Assembly (NCBI RefSeq): GCF_900129495.1
Contig: NZ_FQVX01000002.1
Coordinates: forward strand, 496,001 to 560,000
Length of the DNA stretch: 64,000 nt
Direction: 5' to 3'
Source of the DNA: Geodermatophilus nigrescens
Lineage (GTDB): Bacteria > Actinomycetota > Actinomycetes > Mycobacteriales > Geodermatophilaceae
Under the pieces are notes generated by a model. The model searched no databases. It was not told the origin of the DNA and was given only the letters and a program-made list of their open reading frames with translations. Within the stretch, counting starts at the first letter, position 1. Every line of letters begins with the position of its first letter. Shown one piece after another: positions 23,511-32,819 of this stretch. The translations under genes and the position numbers were made by a program.

Positions 23511-24671
23511 CTAGGGCCGGGGCACCTCGGCGAACAGCGGCCGCCCCACCTCGGGCTCCGCGAGCAGCTGGGCCAGGTCGGTGGTGTTGCGCGACACCGA
23601 CACCAGCAGCCCGCCCGACGCCAGCGGGACCTCCGGGTGGGCCAGCGGCGCGTAGGTGAGCCGCCCGGTGTCGTAGCCGGCCGGTGCGGGCAGCGCCCGG
23701 CTCGGCGTCCACGGGCCGGTCGGCTCCGGCGCGGTCCAGGTGTAGACGAAGTCGGCGAGGTCGCCGCCGCGCTTGGACACCGCCACCCACGTGTCGCCGA
23801 CCCGGTCGACCGACAGCGTCTGCGACACCCCGCCGTCGGCGGGCAGCACCGGCGCGGCCGCGGCGATGTCGGGCTGCCAGGCGGCGCCGTCCCAGAACTC
23901 CCAGCGGGAGCGGTCGGCGGGGTCGGCCACCGGCAGCCGGGCCACGTACAGCTCCCGTCCGAACACCAGCGGCTCCCCGGTGAGCCGGGTGCCGTAGACG
24001 TAGGCCCACCCGCCGCTCACGGTGGCGGCCGCGCCCCAGTTGACCTGCGTCGCCGACGGGTCGTCGGGCGTCACCTCCAGCACCTCGAGCGGCTGCGGCG
24101 CCCCGCCGTCGGTCACGGTGAACACCGCCGCGGAGGTGCCGCGGAAGCGGAAGTCGAGCAGGCCTCCGGTGCCGTCGCCGCGCTCGGTGCGTGCGCTCAT
24201 CACGACGACGACGTCGTCGACGCCCCGGTACGCGAGCCCCGGCGAGGGCGGCAGCACGACCACCGACATCGGCCACTGCACCTGGCCGGCGGCCACGTCG
24301 GGCACCACCGGCCCCTCCCCCGGCGGCAGCAGCTGCGCGACGCAGGTGCCCGAGGTGAGCAGCACGGAGTTGGCCACCAGCCGCGGCTCGACGCCGTCGG
24401 CGCGCACGGTGTCGCCGAAGACCCACACCAGCCGGCCGTCGGAGAGCCGGGCGCTGGCGCCGACGTCGCCGGCCTGCCAGTACGGCAGGTCGCTGACCGC
24501 CACCACCTCGTTGACCAGCGCCGCGGACACCACCGTCGGCGACGTGGGCGCCGGGCAGGCCGGCTCGAGCCGGTAGGGCGGGGTGACCGCCGGCTGCTCG
24601 GCCGCCGTGCACCCGCCGGCCAGCACGGCGAGCGCGAGCAGGACCGACCTCCGGCGGGACACGGCCCCCAC
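23511..24671 (-). CDS. Secreted lipoprotein with beta-propeller-like fold (DUF4185-like)
   Basis: 386 residues. The signal peptide RRRSVLLALAVLAGGC ends in a lipobox (LAGGC), so it should be anchored outside the membrane. The body has repeated WxF/YxYGT-type strands (VWVFGDTVRADG, WAYVYGTRLTG, WVAVSKRGG) as in DUF4185/DUF5005-like propellers, possibly carbohydrate-related. The start is GTG 24671; GTG 24662 is equally plausible. The function is unproven. Confidence 0.78.
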   Translation of the reverse strand: MGAVSRRRSVLLALAVLAGGCTAAEQPAVTPPYRLEPACPAPTSPTVVSAALVNEVVAVSDLPYWQAGDVGASARLSDGRLVWVFGDTVRADGVEPRLVANSVLLTSGTCVAQLLPPGEGPVVPDVAAGQVQWPMSVVVLPPSPGLAYRGVDDVVVVMSARTERGDGTGGLLDFRFRGTSAAVFTVTDGGAPQPLEVLEVTPDDPSATQVNWGAAATVSGGWAYVYGTRLTGEPLVFGRELYVARLPVADPADRSRWEFWDGAAWQPDIAAAAPVLPADGGVSQTLSVDRVGDTWVAVSKRGGDLADFVYTWTAPEPTGPWTPSRALPAPAGYDTGRLTYAPLAHPEVPLASGGLLVSVSRNTTDLAQLLAEPEVGRPLFAEVPRP

Positions 24672-24698
24672 TCTGCCCGGCGGCGCCGACGGGCGGCC

Positions 24699-24726
24699 GG
24701 TCGACGGCGGGCGGTCGACGGCGGGC
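24699..24726. repeat. 14-bp direct repeat in a divergent promoter gap
   Basis: ggtcgacggcgggc occurs twice head-to-tail (24699-24712, 24713-24726) between the lipoprotein and AhpD-like genes. It could be a tandem regulator site or a chance short duplication. Confidence 0.5.
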
Positions 24727-24751
24727 AGGGCGGCGCGGGAGGCTGCGCGGC

Positions 24752-25342
24752 GTGACCGCCGACACCCCGATCAGCCGCTTCCCCGTCGCCGACCCCGCCG
24801 GCCTGCCCGCCGACCTCGCGGAGCGCTACGCCGAGGTGCAGGAGCGCTCGGGCTTCCTGCCGAACGTCTTCGCCGCCCTCGCCTGGCGCCCGGACGAGGC
24901 CCGCGCGTTCTTCGCGATGCACGACGCGCTCATGGAGAAGGACACCCCCGGGTTGTCCACGGGTGACCGGGAGCTGATCGTGGTGGCCACCAGCGCGGCC
25001 AACGACTGCGCCTACTGCGTCGTCGCGCACGGGGCGATCGCCCGCATCCGCACCCGCGACCCGCTGCTGGCCGACCTGGTCGCCGTCGACTGGCGCAAGG
25101 CCCCCGTGTCGCCGCGGCTGCACGCGGTCCTCGACGTCGCCGTCCGGCTGGCCACCGAGCCCGCCGCCGTCACCGCCGACGACCTCGACCGGCTGCGCGG
25201 GCACGGCCTCACGGAGGAGGACGTCTGGGACGTCGGCGCGATCACCTCGTTCTTCGCCCTGTCCAACCGGCTGGCGCACTTCGCCGCCATCCCGCCCAAC
25301 CCGGAGTTCCACCTGCTGGGCCGCGTCCCCCGGCAGCGGTGA
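24752..25342 (+). CDS. AhpD-like peroxidase-related protein
   Basis: 196-residue carboxymuconolactone-decarboxylase-superfamily protein. The redox site is CAYCVVAHG within a GDRELIVVATSAANDCAYC helix, matching AhpD-type CxxC-x3-H peroxidase-related enzymes. AITSFFALSNRLAHF toward the end is also family-typical. It probably reduces peroxides with an unknown thiol partner. It starts at GTG 24752, divergent from the lipoprotein gene. Confidence 0.88.
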   Translation: MTADTPISRFPVADPAGLPADLAERYAEVQERSGFLPNVFAALAWRPDEARAFFAMHDALMEKDTPGLSTGDRELIVVATSAANDCAYCVVAHGAIARIRTRDPLLADLVAVDWRKAPVSPRLHAVLDVAVRLATEPAAVTADDLDRLRGHGLTEEDVWDVGAITSFFALSNRLAHFAAIPPNPEFHLLGRVPRQR

Positions 25343-25366
25343 GCCGCCGCCGGGAGACGCGGGCGC

Positions 25367-26521
25367 TCAGGCGGCGCGCTCGCCCCGGGTGAACAGCTCC
25401 CGGGACACGACGGCGGCGTCGGGGTGGTCGGTGAACACCCCGTCGATGCCGGTCGCCCAGAACGCCAGCTGCTCCTCCACCGCCCGCCCGTGGCCGGCCG
25501 GGTCCGTGCCCTCGCGCAGGTCGGCGGGCAGGAAGGTGTTCTCGTTGCGGAACGTGTACGGGTGCACCAGCAGCCCGGCCGCGTGCGCGTCGTCCACGAA
25601 CGACGACGGCTCACCCAGGCTGCCGTCGGCCAGCCGCGGGATCACCTGGTCCTTCTCCGGGCCCACGCCGTCGGCGTACGCCGCGATCTCCGCCAGGCCC
25701 CCGACGGTGGAGAGGTCGGCGTAGGTGCGCGGGTCCCCCGCGGCCACCAGGTCGGCGGGCGCGCCGCTCGCCGACAGCAGCTGCACGAGCGGCACCTCGA
25801 CCAGCGCGTCGAGGTCGCGCAGGTTCGCCGTCTCGAACGACTGCAGGAACACCGGCGAGTGACGGCTGTCCAGGCCGGCGTCGCGGAGCTCGGCGACCAG
25901 CGGCTCCTCGAGGGAGAGGCCGATCGAGTCGAAGTAGGTGGGGTGCTTGGTCTCGACGTGGACCCCGATCTCGCGCCCCAGCTCCCGGCTGAGGTCGGCA
26001 CGCAGGTCGAGGAACTCCTCGACCGTGGGCACCGGGTACAGGCCGTCGTGGAGCGTGTTCTCCCCGCGGACCTCGGGCAGCCGCTCGACCGCGCGCAGCG
26101 TCCGCAGCTCCTCCAGCGTGAAGTCCTCGGTGAACCAGCCGGTCAGCTCGACGCCGTCGACGGTCCTCGTGGTCCGCCGGTCGGCGAACTCGGGGTGGTC
26201 GGCGACGTCGGTGGTGCCGCCGATCTCGTTCCCGTGGCGGCACACCGGCACGCCGTCGGCGGTGCTGACGACGTCGCACTCGATGGAGTCCGCGCCCATC
26301 CGGGCGGCGAGCTCGTAGGCCGCCAGCGTGTGCTCGGGGCGGTACCCCGAGGCGCCGCGGTGGCCGATCACGAGCAGCTCGCCCTCCCCGGCGGTGGGTC
26401 CGCCGCCCGGCGCGCCGCCCGGGGGCGCGGCCGACGCCGGGACGGCGGATCCGAGCAGGACGGCGAACAGTGCGCCGGCAACACCGGCGACGCCGGCGCG
26501 GCGACGCGAGAGACGGGTCAC
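25367..26521 (-). CDS. Secreted glycerophosphodiester phosphodiesterase (GlpQ-like)
   Basis: 384 residues with a signal peptide (LSRRRAGVAGVAGALFAVLL ... PASAA). The catalytic core IGHRGASGYRPEHTLAAYE with GADSIECDVVSTADG and CRHGNEIGGTTD matches bacterial GlpQ: metal-dependent hydrolysis of glycerophosphodiesters to glycerol-3-phosphate outside the membrane. It is convergent with the AhpD-like gene and divergent from the SpoIIE-type phosphatase. Confidence 0.93.
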   Translation of the reverse strand: MTRLSRRRAGVAGVAGALFAVLLGSAVPASAAPPGGAPGGGPTAGEGELLVIGHRGASGYRPEHTLAAYELAARMGADSIECDVVSTADGVPVCRHGNEIGGTTDVADHPEFADRRTTRTVDGVELTGWFTEDFTLEELRTLRAVERLPEVRGENTLHDGLYPVPTVEEFLDLRADLSRELGREIGVHVETKHPTYFDSIGLSLEEPLVAELRDAGLDSRHSPVFLQSFETANLRDLDALVEVPLVQLLSASGAPADLVAAGDPRTYADLSTVGGLAEIAAYADGVGPEKDQVIPRLADGSLGEPSSFVDDAHAAGLLVHPYTFRNENTFLPADLREGTDPAGHGRAVEEQLAFWATGIDGVFTDHPDAAVVSRELFTRGERAA

Positions 26522-26685
26522 GAGGGCCTCCGCGGGCTCGGCCGGCGGCCCTCACCGGGCGGCCCGCACGGCAGCCCATCCTGTCGGGGTGGACGGCCCG
26601 CCGGCGGCGCGGCGAACACCCCGTGAATGACCGGCCCGCCCCGGTGGGCGGCCGGGATGTCCGCCCCGGCGACTACCGTGGCCGC

Positions 26686-28401
26686 GTGACCAGCGAGGAC
26701 GGCCCGGCCGACGACCCGGCCGACGATCCGGCGGACGATCCGGCCGTCGCCGACGCCGACCTCGACCGGCTGGCCACCCTCGTCCGCACGATGCTCGACG
26801 TCCCCACCGCGCTGGTCACCCTCGTCGGCCCCGACGAGCAGGTGTTCCCCGGGGCCGTCGGCCTGCCCGACGCCTGGCAGCAGCGCCGCCGCACGCCGCT
26901 GAGCCACTCCTTCTGCCAGTACGTGCGGGCCACCGCGCAGCCGCTGGTCGTCCGCGACGCCCGCGAGGTGGAGGTGCTCGCCGGCAACGGCGCGATCGCC
27001 GACCTCGGCGTCGTCGCCTACTGCGGCGTGCCGCTGGTCGGGCCCGACGGCGACGTGGTCGGCGCGGTCTGCGCCATCGACGGGCGCCCGCGCGACTGGA
27101 CCGACACCGACGTCGAGGTGCTCACCCAGATCGCCGGGCTGGCCGCCTCGGAGCTGCGCCTGCGGGCGGCCATCGCCGGCGCCCGGCGCACCAGCGAGCA
27201 GAACCGGCTGCTGCTGCGCTTCGCGGAGGCGCTCGCCGACGCGGCCACCCTGCCCGACGTCGCGGCCGCGGTGACCGCCGCCGCGGCCGACGCGCTGGGC
27301 ACCTCGTGGACCTGCCTGGCCCTCGTCGACCCGGCCGGGCGGCGGCTGCAGGTCGTGTCGGCCGGCGCCCCGGCCGACGGCGACCTGCCATCGCTGCCGC
27401 TGGGCGTCGACTCCCCGCCGACGGCGGCGCTGGCCACCGGGCGGGCGGTGTTCCTGCCCGACGCCGCGGCCGCGGCGGAGCGCTTCCCCGACGCGCACCC
27501 CCCGGTCCCCTCGCCTCCGCCGGTCGGAGCCTCCGCACACCTGCCGCTGCCCGTCGCGGGCTCGGTGCCGGGCACGCTGAGCCTGGTCTGGGCACAGCCG
27601 CGGCAGTTCTCCGCCGTCGAGCAGGGGCTGGTGCTGGCGCTGGCCCGCTACACCGCGCAGGCGGTGAGCCGCGCGGCGCTGCTGGCCCGGCAGGAGTCGG
27701 TGGCCACCACGCTGCAGCGGGCGCTGCTCGGCGAGCTGCCGTCCCCGGCCGGCCTGGAGCTGGCCGCCCGCTACCTGCCCAGCAGCGCCGGGGCGCAGGT
27801 CGGCGGCGACTGGTGGGACGCCTTCGACGACTCCGACGGCGCCACGGTGCTGGTCATCGGCGACGTCTCCGGCCACGACGTGCGGGCCGCCGCCACCATG
27901 GGACAGCTGCGGGCGATGCTGCGCGGGTTCGCCTTCGAGGGCGGCGAGCCGCCGTCGCTGGCGCTGTCCCGGCTCGATGCGGCCGTCGGCGGGCTGCGCA
28001 CCGGCGCGCTGGCCACCGTCGCCCTCGCCCGGGTGGACCGCTCGGACGGCGGCCGGGTGCTGTCGTGGACCAACGCCGGGCACCCCCCGCCGCTGCTGCG
28101 CTCCCCCGACGGCCGCGTGGAGGTGCTCACCGCCGCCACCGACCTGCTCGTCGGCCTCGACCCGGACCGTCCCCGGCACACCCACCGCGCCCGGCTCGAG
28201 CCCGGCAGCACGCTGCTGCTCTACACCGACGGCCTGGTCGAGCGGCGGCGCACCGACCTCGACGAGGGCATCGGCCGGCTCGCCGCGGCCTTCGCCGAGG
28301 CCGGCGACCGGCCCCTCGACGCGCTGCTGGACCGGCTGCTCGAGGGCGTGCCCGGCTCCACCGACGACGACGTCGCGCTGCTCGCCGTCCGCGTGCGCTG
28401 A
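26686..28401 (+). CDS. GAF-GAF-SpoIIE PP2C-type serine phosphatase
   Basis: 571 residues. After an acidic PADD-repeat N-terminus come two GAF domains (PLSHSFCQYVRATAQPLVV ... GVPLVGPDGDVVGAVCAID, and a second around 200-330). A SpoIIE/RsbU PP2C domain follows with GAQVGGDWWDAF, VIGDVSGHD, TDGLVERRRTD and STDDDVALLAVR, retaining the metal-binding aspartates. It likely dephosphorylates an anti-anti-sigma factor in response to a bound ligand. The start is GTG 26686; the longer frame lacks coding character. Confidence 0.9.
   Translation: MTSEDGPADDPADDPADDPAVADADLDRLATLVRTMLDVPTALVTLVGPDEQVFPGAVGLPDAWQQRRRTPLSHSFCQYVRATAQPLVVRDAREVEVLAGNGAIADLGVVAYCGVPLVGPDGDVVGAVCAIDGRPRDWTDTDVEVLTQIAGLAASELRLRAAIAGARRTSEQNRLLLRFAEALADAATLPDVAAAVTAAAADALGTSWTCLALVDPAGRRLQVVSAGAPADGDLPSLPLGVDSPPTAALATGRAVFLPDAAAAAERFPDAHPPVPSPPPVGASAHLPLPVAGSVPGTLSLVWAQPRQFSAVEQGLVLALARYTAQAVSRAALLARQESVATTLQRALLGELPSPAGLELAARYLPSSAGAQVGGDWWDAFDDSDGATVLVIGDVSGHDVRAAATMGQLRAMLRGFAFEGGEPPSLALSRLDAAVGGLRTGALATVALARVDRSDGGRVLSWTNAGHPPPLLRSPDGRVEVLTAATDLLVGLDPDRPRHTHRARLEPGSTLLLYTDGLVERRRTDLDEGIGRLAAAFAEAGDRPLDALLDRLLEGVPGSTDDDVALLAVRVR
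26707..26742 (+). repeat. Three 12-bp tandem repeats in the phosphatase N-terminus
   Basis: gccgacgacccg and two near copies (26707, 26719, 26731) encode (ADDP)3 in a disordered acidic leader before the first GAF domain. Confidence 0.8.
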
Positions 28402-28420
28402 CGGCGAGCAGCGACCCGGC

Positions 28421-29527
28421 TCAGGCGGGCGCCACGCTGCGGGCGAACCGGGCGATGTCGGCGACCGTGGCGTCGTACACGTCGCGCACGGCGGTCTTGA
28501 AGATCGAGTCGGCGCCGTGGGTCAGCCCCAGGTCCACCCGGCCCACCGCGCGCACCCCGGCGGCCTGCAGCTTGCGGTAGTAGGCGATGCCCTCGTCGCG
28601 CAGCGGGTCGAGCTCGTTGACCGACACCACGTGCGGGGGCATGCCGGTGAGGTCCTCGACGGTGGCGAACCACGGCCAGGCCAGCGGGTCGCGGGCGTGC
28701 TCGCCGGACGGGTCGTAGGTGGAGACCAGCATGGCCATCATCAGCGTGTTGAGGAACCAGCCCTCGTTCTCCACCAACGAGGGCAGCTCGGCGCGCTTGG
28801 CGTCGTCGTCCCAGCCGTAGGCGCCGGAGATGTAGGGGACCATCGCGTAGACGCCGGCGATCGCGTCCAGCCGGCCCTCCCGCTTGGCCAGCAGCGCCGA
28901 GGCCAGGCACAGGTTCGCCCCGCCCGACTCCCCCTGCAGCACCAGCGAGGTCGCGCCGAGCTCGTCCCGGTGCGCGTCGAGCCAGGTGAGCGCGTCGGCG
29001 CAGTCGTGCAGGCCGGCCGGGAACGGCGCGTGGCCGGTGGCGGTGACCGCGTTGCGGAAGTCGACGGCGACGACGACCAGCCCCTCGGCGGCGAGGTCCT
29101 CGCACCAGCGGGTGTGCAGCCGGTTGTCGCAGTCGAGGATCGTCATGCCGCCGCCGTGGATGTAGACCACGCCGGGGAGGGGGCCCTCGACGCCGGCCGG
29201 CCGGAAGACGTACAGCGGGACGTCGTGCCCGTCGCGGCCGGGCGCCGCGTGCACGGTGCGCGTGACGTCGTCGCGGTGGGTCTCCTCCGCGGCGACCGCG
29301 GCGTAGAGCCCCTCGAAGCCGTCGTGGGCGCCGCGGACGAACGCCAGCTTGTCCTCCAGCGGGGCCTCCGGGCCGAACGGCGGCGGCGCGGCCTGCGCGT
29401 CGAGGCCGTAGCGGGCGAGCGTCTCGCGCAGGCGCCGGTCGGCGCGGTCGTCGGTGCGGTACTCGGCGGCGGGGTCGCCGAGGCGGCCGGGCAGCGGGGC
29501 GGACGTGCGGTCCGGGGTGAGCGTCAC
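28421..29527 (-). CDS. Alpha/beta hydrolase, hormone-sensitive-lipase family esterase
   Basis: 368 residues. The oxyanion motif VVYIHGGGMTI, nucleophile motif LQGESGGANL, the acid segment VNELDPLRDEG and the terminal His in LTHGADSIF define an HSL-type carboxylesterase. Substrate unknown. It starts at GTG 29527 in the AGGAGGAACCGTGA junction, overlapping the TetR stop by 4 bp. TetR is thus likely its local repressor and coupled partner. Confidence 0.92.
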   Translation of the reverse strand: MTLTPDRTSAPLPGRLGDPAAEYRTDDRADRRLRETLARYGLDAQAAPPPFGPEAPLEDKLAFVRGAHDGFEGLYAAVAAEETHRDDVTRTVHAAPGRDGHDVPLYVFRPAGVEGPLPGVVYIHGGGMTILDCDNRLHTRWCEDLAAEGLVVVAVDFRNAVTATGHAPFPAGLHDCADALTWLDAHRDELGATSLVLQGESGGANLCLASALLAKREGRLDAIAGVYAMVPYISGAYGWDDDAKRAELPSLVENEGWFLNTLMMAMLVSTYDPSGEHARDPLAWPWFATVEDLTGMPPHVVSVNELDPLRDEGIAYYRKLQAAGVRAVGRVDLGLTHGADSIFKTAVRDVYDATVADIARFARSVAPA

Positions 29528-30189
29528 GGTTCCTCCTGGGTGGGCGGTTCTCCGGTGGGCGGTTCTCCGGGGTGCGGTTCTCCGGGATGCGGGGCCGGGC
29601 AGCGCAGCAGCGCGGCGTAGACGACGGCGGCCTTGGCGGCGTCGGGCTCGGCGCCGGCGATGAGGTCGGCGTAGATGAACGACTCGGCGACGCGGGTGAG
29701 CACGTAGGCGGTGTCGGGGACCGGCAGGGGCAGGGCGGCGCCGCTGTCCTGGAGCAGCGCGGCGAAGGCGCCGGTGACCCGCACCTGGTAGTCGGCCGAG
29801 CGGGTGGTGAGCAGGCGCAGCGCCCGCTCGGGCTCGCGGCGCAGGTGCGCGCGGAAGGGCGCGGAGGCGCAGACGTCGCGGGTGAAACGGGTGAGCGCGT
29901 CGACCACCCGCGGGCCCCCGGTGCCCGTGGCGTCGTCGAGCGCGCGGCGCCAGGTGGGCAGGAACAGCGACCAGATGACCTCGGTGAGGAGCTGGTCGCG
30001 GTTGCCGACCCAGCGGAACAGCGTCGCGCGGTCGACGCCGAGCTCGGCGGCGAGCGGGCCCATGTCCACCCGCTCGCCGGACAGGAAGGTGCGGCGCGCC
30101 AGCCGGAAGGCGCGCACGGGGCCCTCGTCGTCGCCGGTACCGGTCAGCGCCCGGCGCAGGCGCGTCCCGGCGTCCGCAGCCGCCGTCAT
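29524..30189 (-). CDS. TetR-family regulator (QsdR-like)
   Basis: 221 residues. An N-terminal helix-turn-helix, VDMGPLAAELGVDRATLFRW VGNRDQ, is followed by a helical ligand-binding domain resembling QsdR-type regulators. The C-terminus carries a Pro/Glu repeat (PHPGEPHPGEPPTGEPPTQE then EP-stop) encoded by 15-bp repeats. It is divergent from the secreted M1 peptidase gene (142-bp gap) and coupled to the esterase gene, one or both of which it may control. Confidence 0.88.
   Translation of the reverse strand: MTAAADAGTRLRRALTGTGDDEGPVRAFRLARRTFLSGERVDMGPLAAELGVDRATLFRWVGNRDQLLTEVIWSLFLPTWRRALDDATGTGGPRVVDALTRFTRDVCASAPFRAHLRREPERALRLLTTRSADYQVRVTGAFAALLQDSGAALPLPVPDTAYVLTRVAESFIYADLIAGAEPDAAKAAVVYAALLRCPAPHPGEPHPGEPPTGEPPTQEEP
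29541..29585 (-). repeat. Three 15-bp tandem repeats at the 3' end of the TetR gene
   Basis: Units tgggcggttctccgg at 29541 and 29556 are identical, and the third (29571) differs by two bases; a decayed fourth follows. They encode the PPTGE/PHPGE tail. They lie 17 bp from the GTGA overlap, the same geometry as 6321-6365. Confidence 0.88.
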
Positions 30190-30331
30190 GACGCGCGACC
30201 GTAGTGGCGCAGGTCACGCAGGCGCAACGAATCGGTGGATGTTGCGGGACACCTCCCGGGAACGAGACGGGAACGTGCGCCTCCTACGGTGACCCGATCC
30301 GGCCCGCCCGGGGCCCTCGGAGAGGACCTGC

Positions 30332-31771
30332 ATGCGCATCCGTCCGACCGTCCGCACCGCCGCCGCGCTCGTCGCGGCCGCCTCCCTCGTCGCCGTCGCC
30401 GGCCCCGCCTCCGCGGCACCCGGCGCGCCCGGCACGCCGCGCTACACCGACGGCAGCACCTCCGGCGGCGACCCGTACTTCCCCGCCGCCGGCAACGGCG
30501 GCTACGACGTCCAGCACTACGACCTCGGCCTGTCCTGGTACGCCGACGGCCGCCTCGACGGCACCGCCGTCGTCAGCCTCCGGGCCACCCAGGACCTGGC
30601 GAGCTTCTCGCTCGACCTGCGCGGGCTCACGGCGTCGTCGGTCCTGGTCGACGGCAAGCCGGCCCGCTTCACCCAACTCCCCCCGGGCCCCGACGGCCGC
30701 GGCGGCGAGCTGGTGGTCACCGTCGCGCCGAAGCTCAAGGCCGGCACGGACCACCGGGTCACGGTCGTCTACAGCGGCTACCCGGGGCAGCCGCTGGACA
30801 ACACCGGCGCCCAGTACGGCTGGGTGACCTTCGCCGACGGCGTCCTGGTGGCGAACGAGGCCGAGGGCGCCCCGACCTGGTTCCCGGTCAACGACGTCCC
30901 CACCGACAAGGCCACCTACGACTTCCGGATCACCGTGCCCGAGGGCAAGACGGCGATCGCCAACGGCGAGCCGGTCGGTGCCCCGGTCACCAGCGGCGGG
31001 CGCACGACGTGGACCTGGTCGGCCGACGACCCGATGGCCAGCTACCTGGCGACGGCGTCGATCGGCGACTACGCCGCGACCACGCAGACCGGGCCGGACG
31101 GGCTGCCGATCCTGAACTACGTCGAGACGGGCCTGAGCCCCTCCCGGGCGGCCACCACCGCGGCCAGCCTGGCGCTGCAGCCGCAGATGATCGCCTTCTT
31201 CGAGGGCCTGCTCGGCGAGTACCCGTTCAGCTCGTTCGGCGCGATCGTCGACGAGGACAGCGTCGGGTACGCGCTCGAGACCCAGACCCGGCCGGTGTAC
31301 TCCGGCGTGGCGGGCCAGACCACCGTGGCGCACGAGCTGGCCCACCAGTGGGTCGGCAACAGCGTCAGCCCGACGACGTGGGCCGACATCTGGCTCAACG
31401 AGGGCTTCGCCACCTACCTGCAGTGGCGGTGGAGCGAGAGCCGCAGGGCGGGCTACCTGGCCCAGCAGTACGCCCGGGTCGCGGCCATCCCGGCGGGCGA
31501 CGAGTTCTGGACCGTGTCGCTCACCGACCCGGGCGCGGAGAACCTCTTCGCCGAGGCCGTCTACGACCGCGGCGCGGCGTTCCTCGTCGCCCTGCAGCGG
31601 ACCATCGGCGACGCGGCCTTCGGCGAGCTTCTGCGAACCTGGGTCCGGGACAACGCGAACGGCAACGTGACCACCGCCGACCTGCTGGCCCTCGCCGAGG
31701 AGGTCAGCCGGCAGCAGCTCGACGACCTCTTCCGCGACTGGTTGACCGAGGCCGACAAGCCCGCCGTCTGA
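30332..31771 (+). CDS. Secreted M1-family zinc metallopeptidase
   Basis: 479 residues with a signal peptide (LVAAASLVAVAGPASAA). The zinc site HELAH is at 334-338, followed exactly 18 residues later by Glu357 in WLNEGFATY, the gluzincin HExxH-x18-E pattern. The exopeptidase motif is GYALET rather than GAMEN, and the protein lacks the large C-terminal domain of PepN (~870), as in short secreted actinobacterial members. It likely trims extracellular peptides. Confidence 0.93.
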   Translation: MRIRPTVRTAAALVAAASLVAVAGPASAAPGAPGTPRYTDGSTSGGDPYFPAAGNGGYDVQHYDLGLSWYADGRLDGTAVVSLRATQDLASFSLDLRGLTASSVLVDGKPARFTQLPPGPDGRGGELVVTVAPKLKAGTDHRVTVVYSGYPGQPLDNTGAQYGWVTFADGVLVANEAEGAPTWFPVNDVPTDKATYDFRITVPEGKTAIANGEPVGAPVTSGGRTTWTWSADDPMASYLATASIGDYAATTQTGPDGLPILNYVETGLSPSRAATTAASLALQPQMIAFFEGLLGEYPFSSFGAIVDEDSVGYALETQTRPVYSGVAGQTTVAHELAHQWVGNSVSPTTWADIWLNEGFATYLQWRWSESRRAGYLAQQYARVAAIPAGDEFWTVSLTDPGAENLFAEAVYDRGAAFLVALQRTIGDAAFGELLRTWVRDNANGNVTTADLLALAEEVSRQQLDDLFRDWLTEADKPAV

Positions 31772-31802
31772 GGGCACGCCGGGGGCGGGCAGGATCGGCG
31801 CC

Positions 31803-32819
31803 ATGCCCGCCCCCGGCACCCCGCTCGAGCACCTCGGCTTCCTGACCCTCGGCACGTTCGACCCGGCCGACCCGGCCGCCGGGCACGAGGCGACGCTGCG
31901 GATGGTCGAGCTCGGCGAGCGGCTCGGCTTCGACAGTGCCTGGCTGCGGCACCGGCACCTGCAGTACGGCATCTCCTCGCCGGTCGCCGTCCTGGCGGCG
32001 CTGAGCCAGCGCACCTCCCGCATCGCGCTCGGCACCGCGGTCACGCCGCTGGCGTGGGAGAACCCGCTGCGGCTGGCCGAGGACCTCGCAACCGTCGACG
32101 TCCTCTCCGGCGGGCGGCTGAACCCCGGCGTCAGCGTGGGCCCGCCGATGCACTGGGACGACGTGAAGGGCGCGCTCTACCCCGACACCGCCGACGTCGA
32201 GGACTTCACCTACGGCCGCGTCGAGCGGCTGCTGCGGCTGGTCGCTGGCGAACCCGCGGCGTCGTTCGCCGGCCGCGAGGGCGTCGTCGAGGAGTGGTCG
32301 GACCGCGTCCAGCCGCACTCCCCCGGCCTGCGCGGCCGGCTCTGGTACGGCGGCGGCAGCACCCGCTCGGCGCAGTGGGCCGGGCAGGCCGGGATGAACC
32401 TGCTGACCAGCAGCGTCACCCGGGCCGAGGGCGGCTCGATCGACTTCGCCGAGGTCCAGGCCGCACAGGTCCGCGCCTACCGCGAGGCCGGCGGCACCGG
32501 CCGGGTGTCGCAGGGACTGGTGGTGATCCCCACCGACTCCGCCACCGACGAGCAGCGCTCGCGGTACACCGCCTACGTCGAGGCCCGCACCCCACGCACC
32601 CGCAGCCCGCAGGGCCCGGCCGGGATGCTCTTCGCCCCCGACCTGCTGGGCACCTCCGAGCAGATCGCCGAGGCGCTGTACGCGCACGCCGGGTTCCGCG
32701 AGGTGACCGAGGTGGTCTTCGCGCTGCCGTTCAGCTTCGGCGAGGCCGACTACGAGCAGGTGCTCACCGACATGGTGCAGCGCCTGGGCCCGCTGCTCGG
32801 CTGGTCACCGGCCGGCTGA
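31803..32819 (+). CDS. LLM-class flavin-dependent oxidoreductase
   Basis: 338-residue TIM-barrel protein of the bacterial luciferase-like family (FMN or F420). Visible features are MVELGERLGFDSAWLRHRHL, RIALGTAVTPLAWENPLRLAE, DVLSGGRLNPGVSVG and a C-terminal GTSEQIAEAL. Substrate unknown. Its 3' end overlaps the convergent lipid-kinase gene by 15 bp. Confidence 0.9.
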   Translation: MPAPGTPLEHLGFLTLGTFDPADPAAGHEATLRMVELGERLGFDSAWLRHRHLQYGISSPVAVLAALSQRTSRIALGTAVTPLAWENPLRLAEDLATVDVLSGGRLNPGVSVGPPMHWDDVKGALYPDTADVEDFTYGRVERLLRLVAGEPAASFAGREGVVEEWSDRVQPHSPGLRGRLWYGGGSTRSAQWAGQAGMNLLTSSVTRAEGGSIDFAEVQAAQVRAYREAGGTGRVSQGLVVIPTDSATDEQRSRYTAYVEARTPRTRSPQGPAGMLFAPDLLGTSEQIAEALYAHAGFREVTEVVFALPFSFGEADYEQVLTDMVQRLGPLLGWSPAG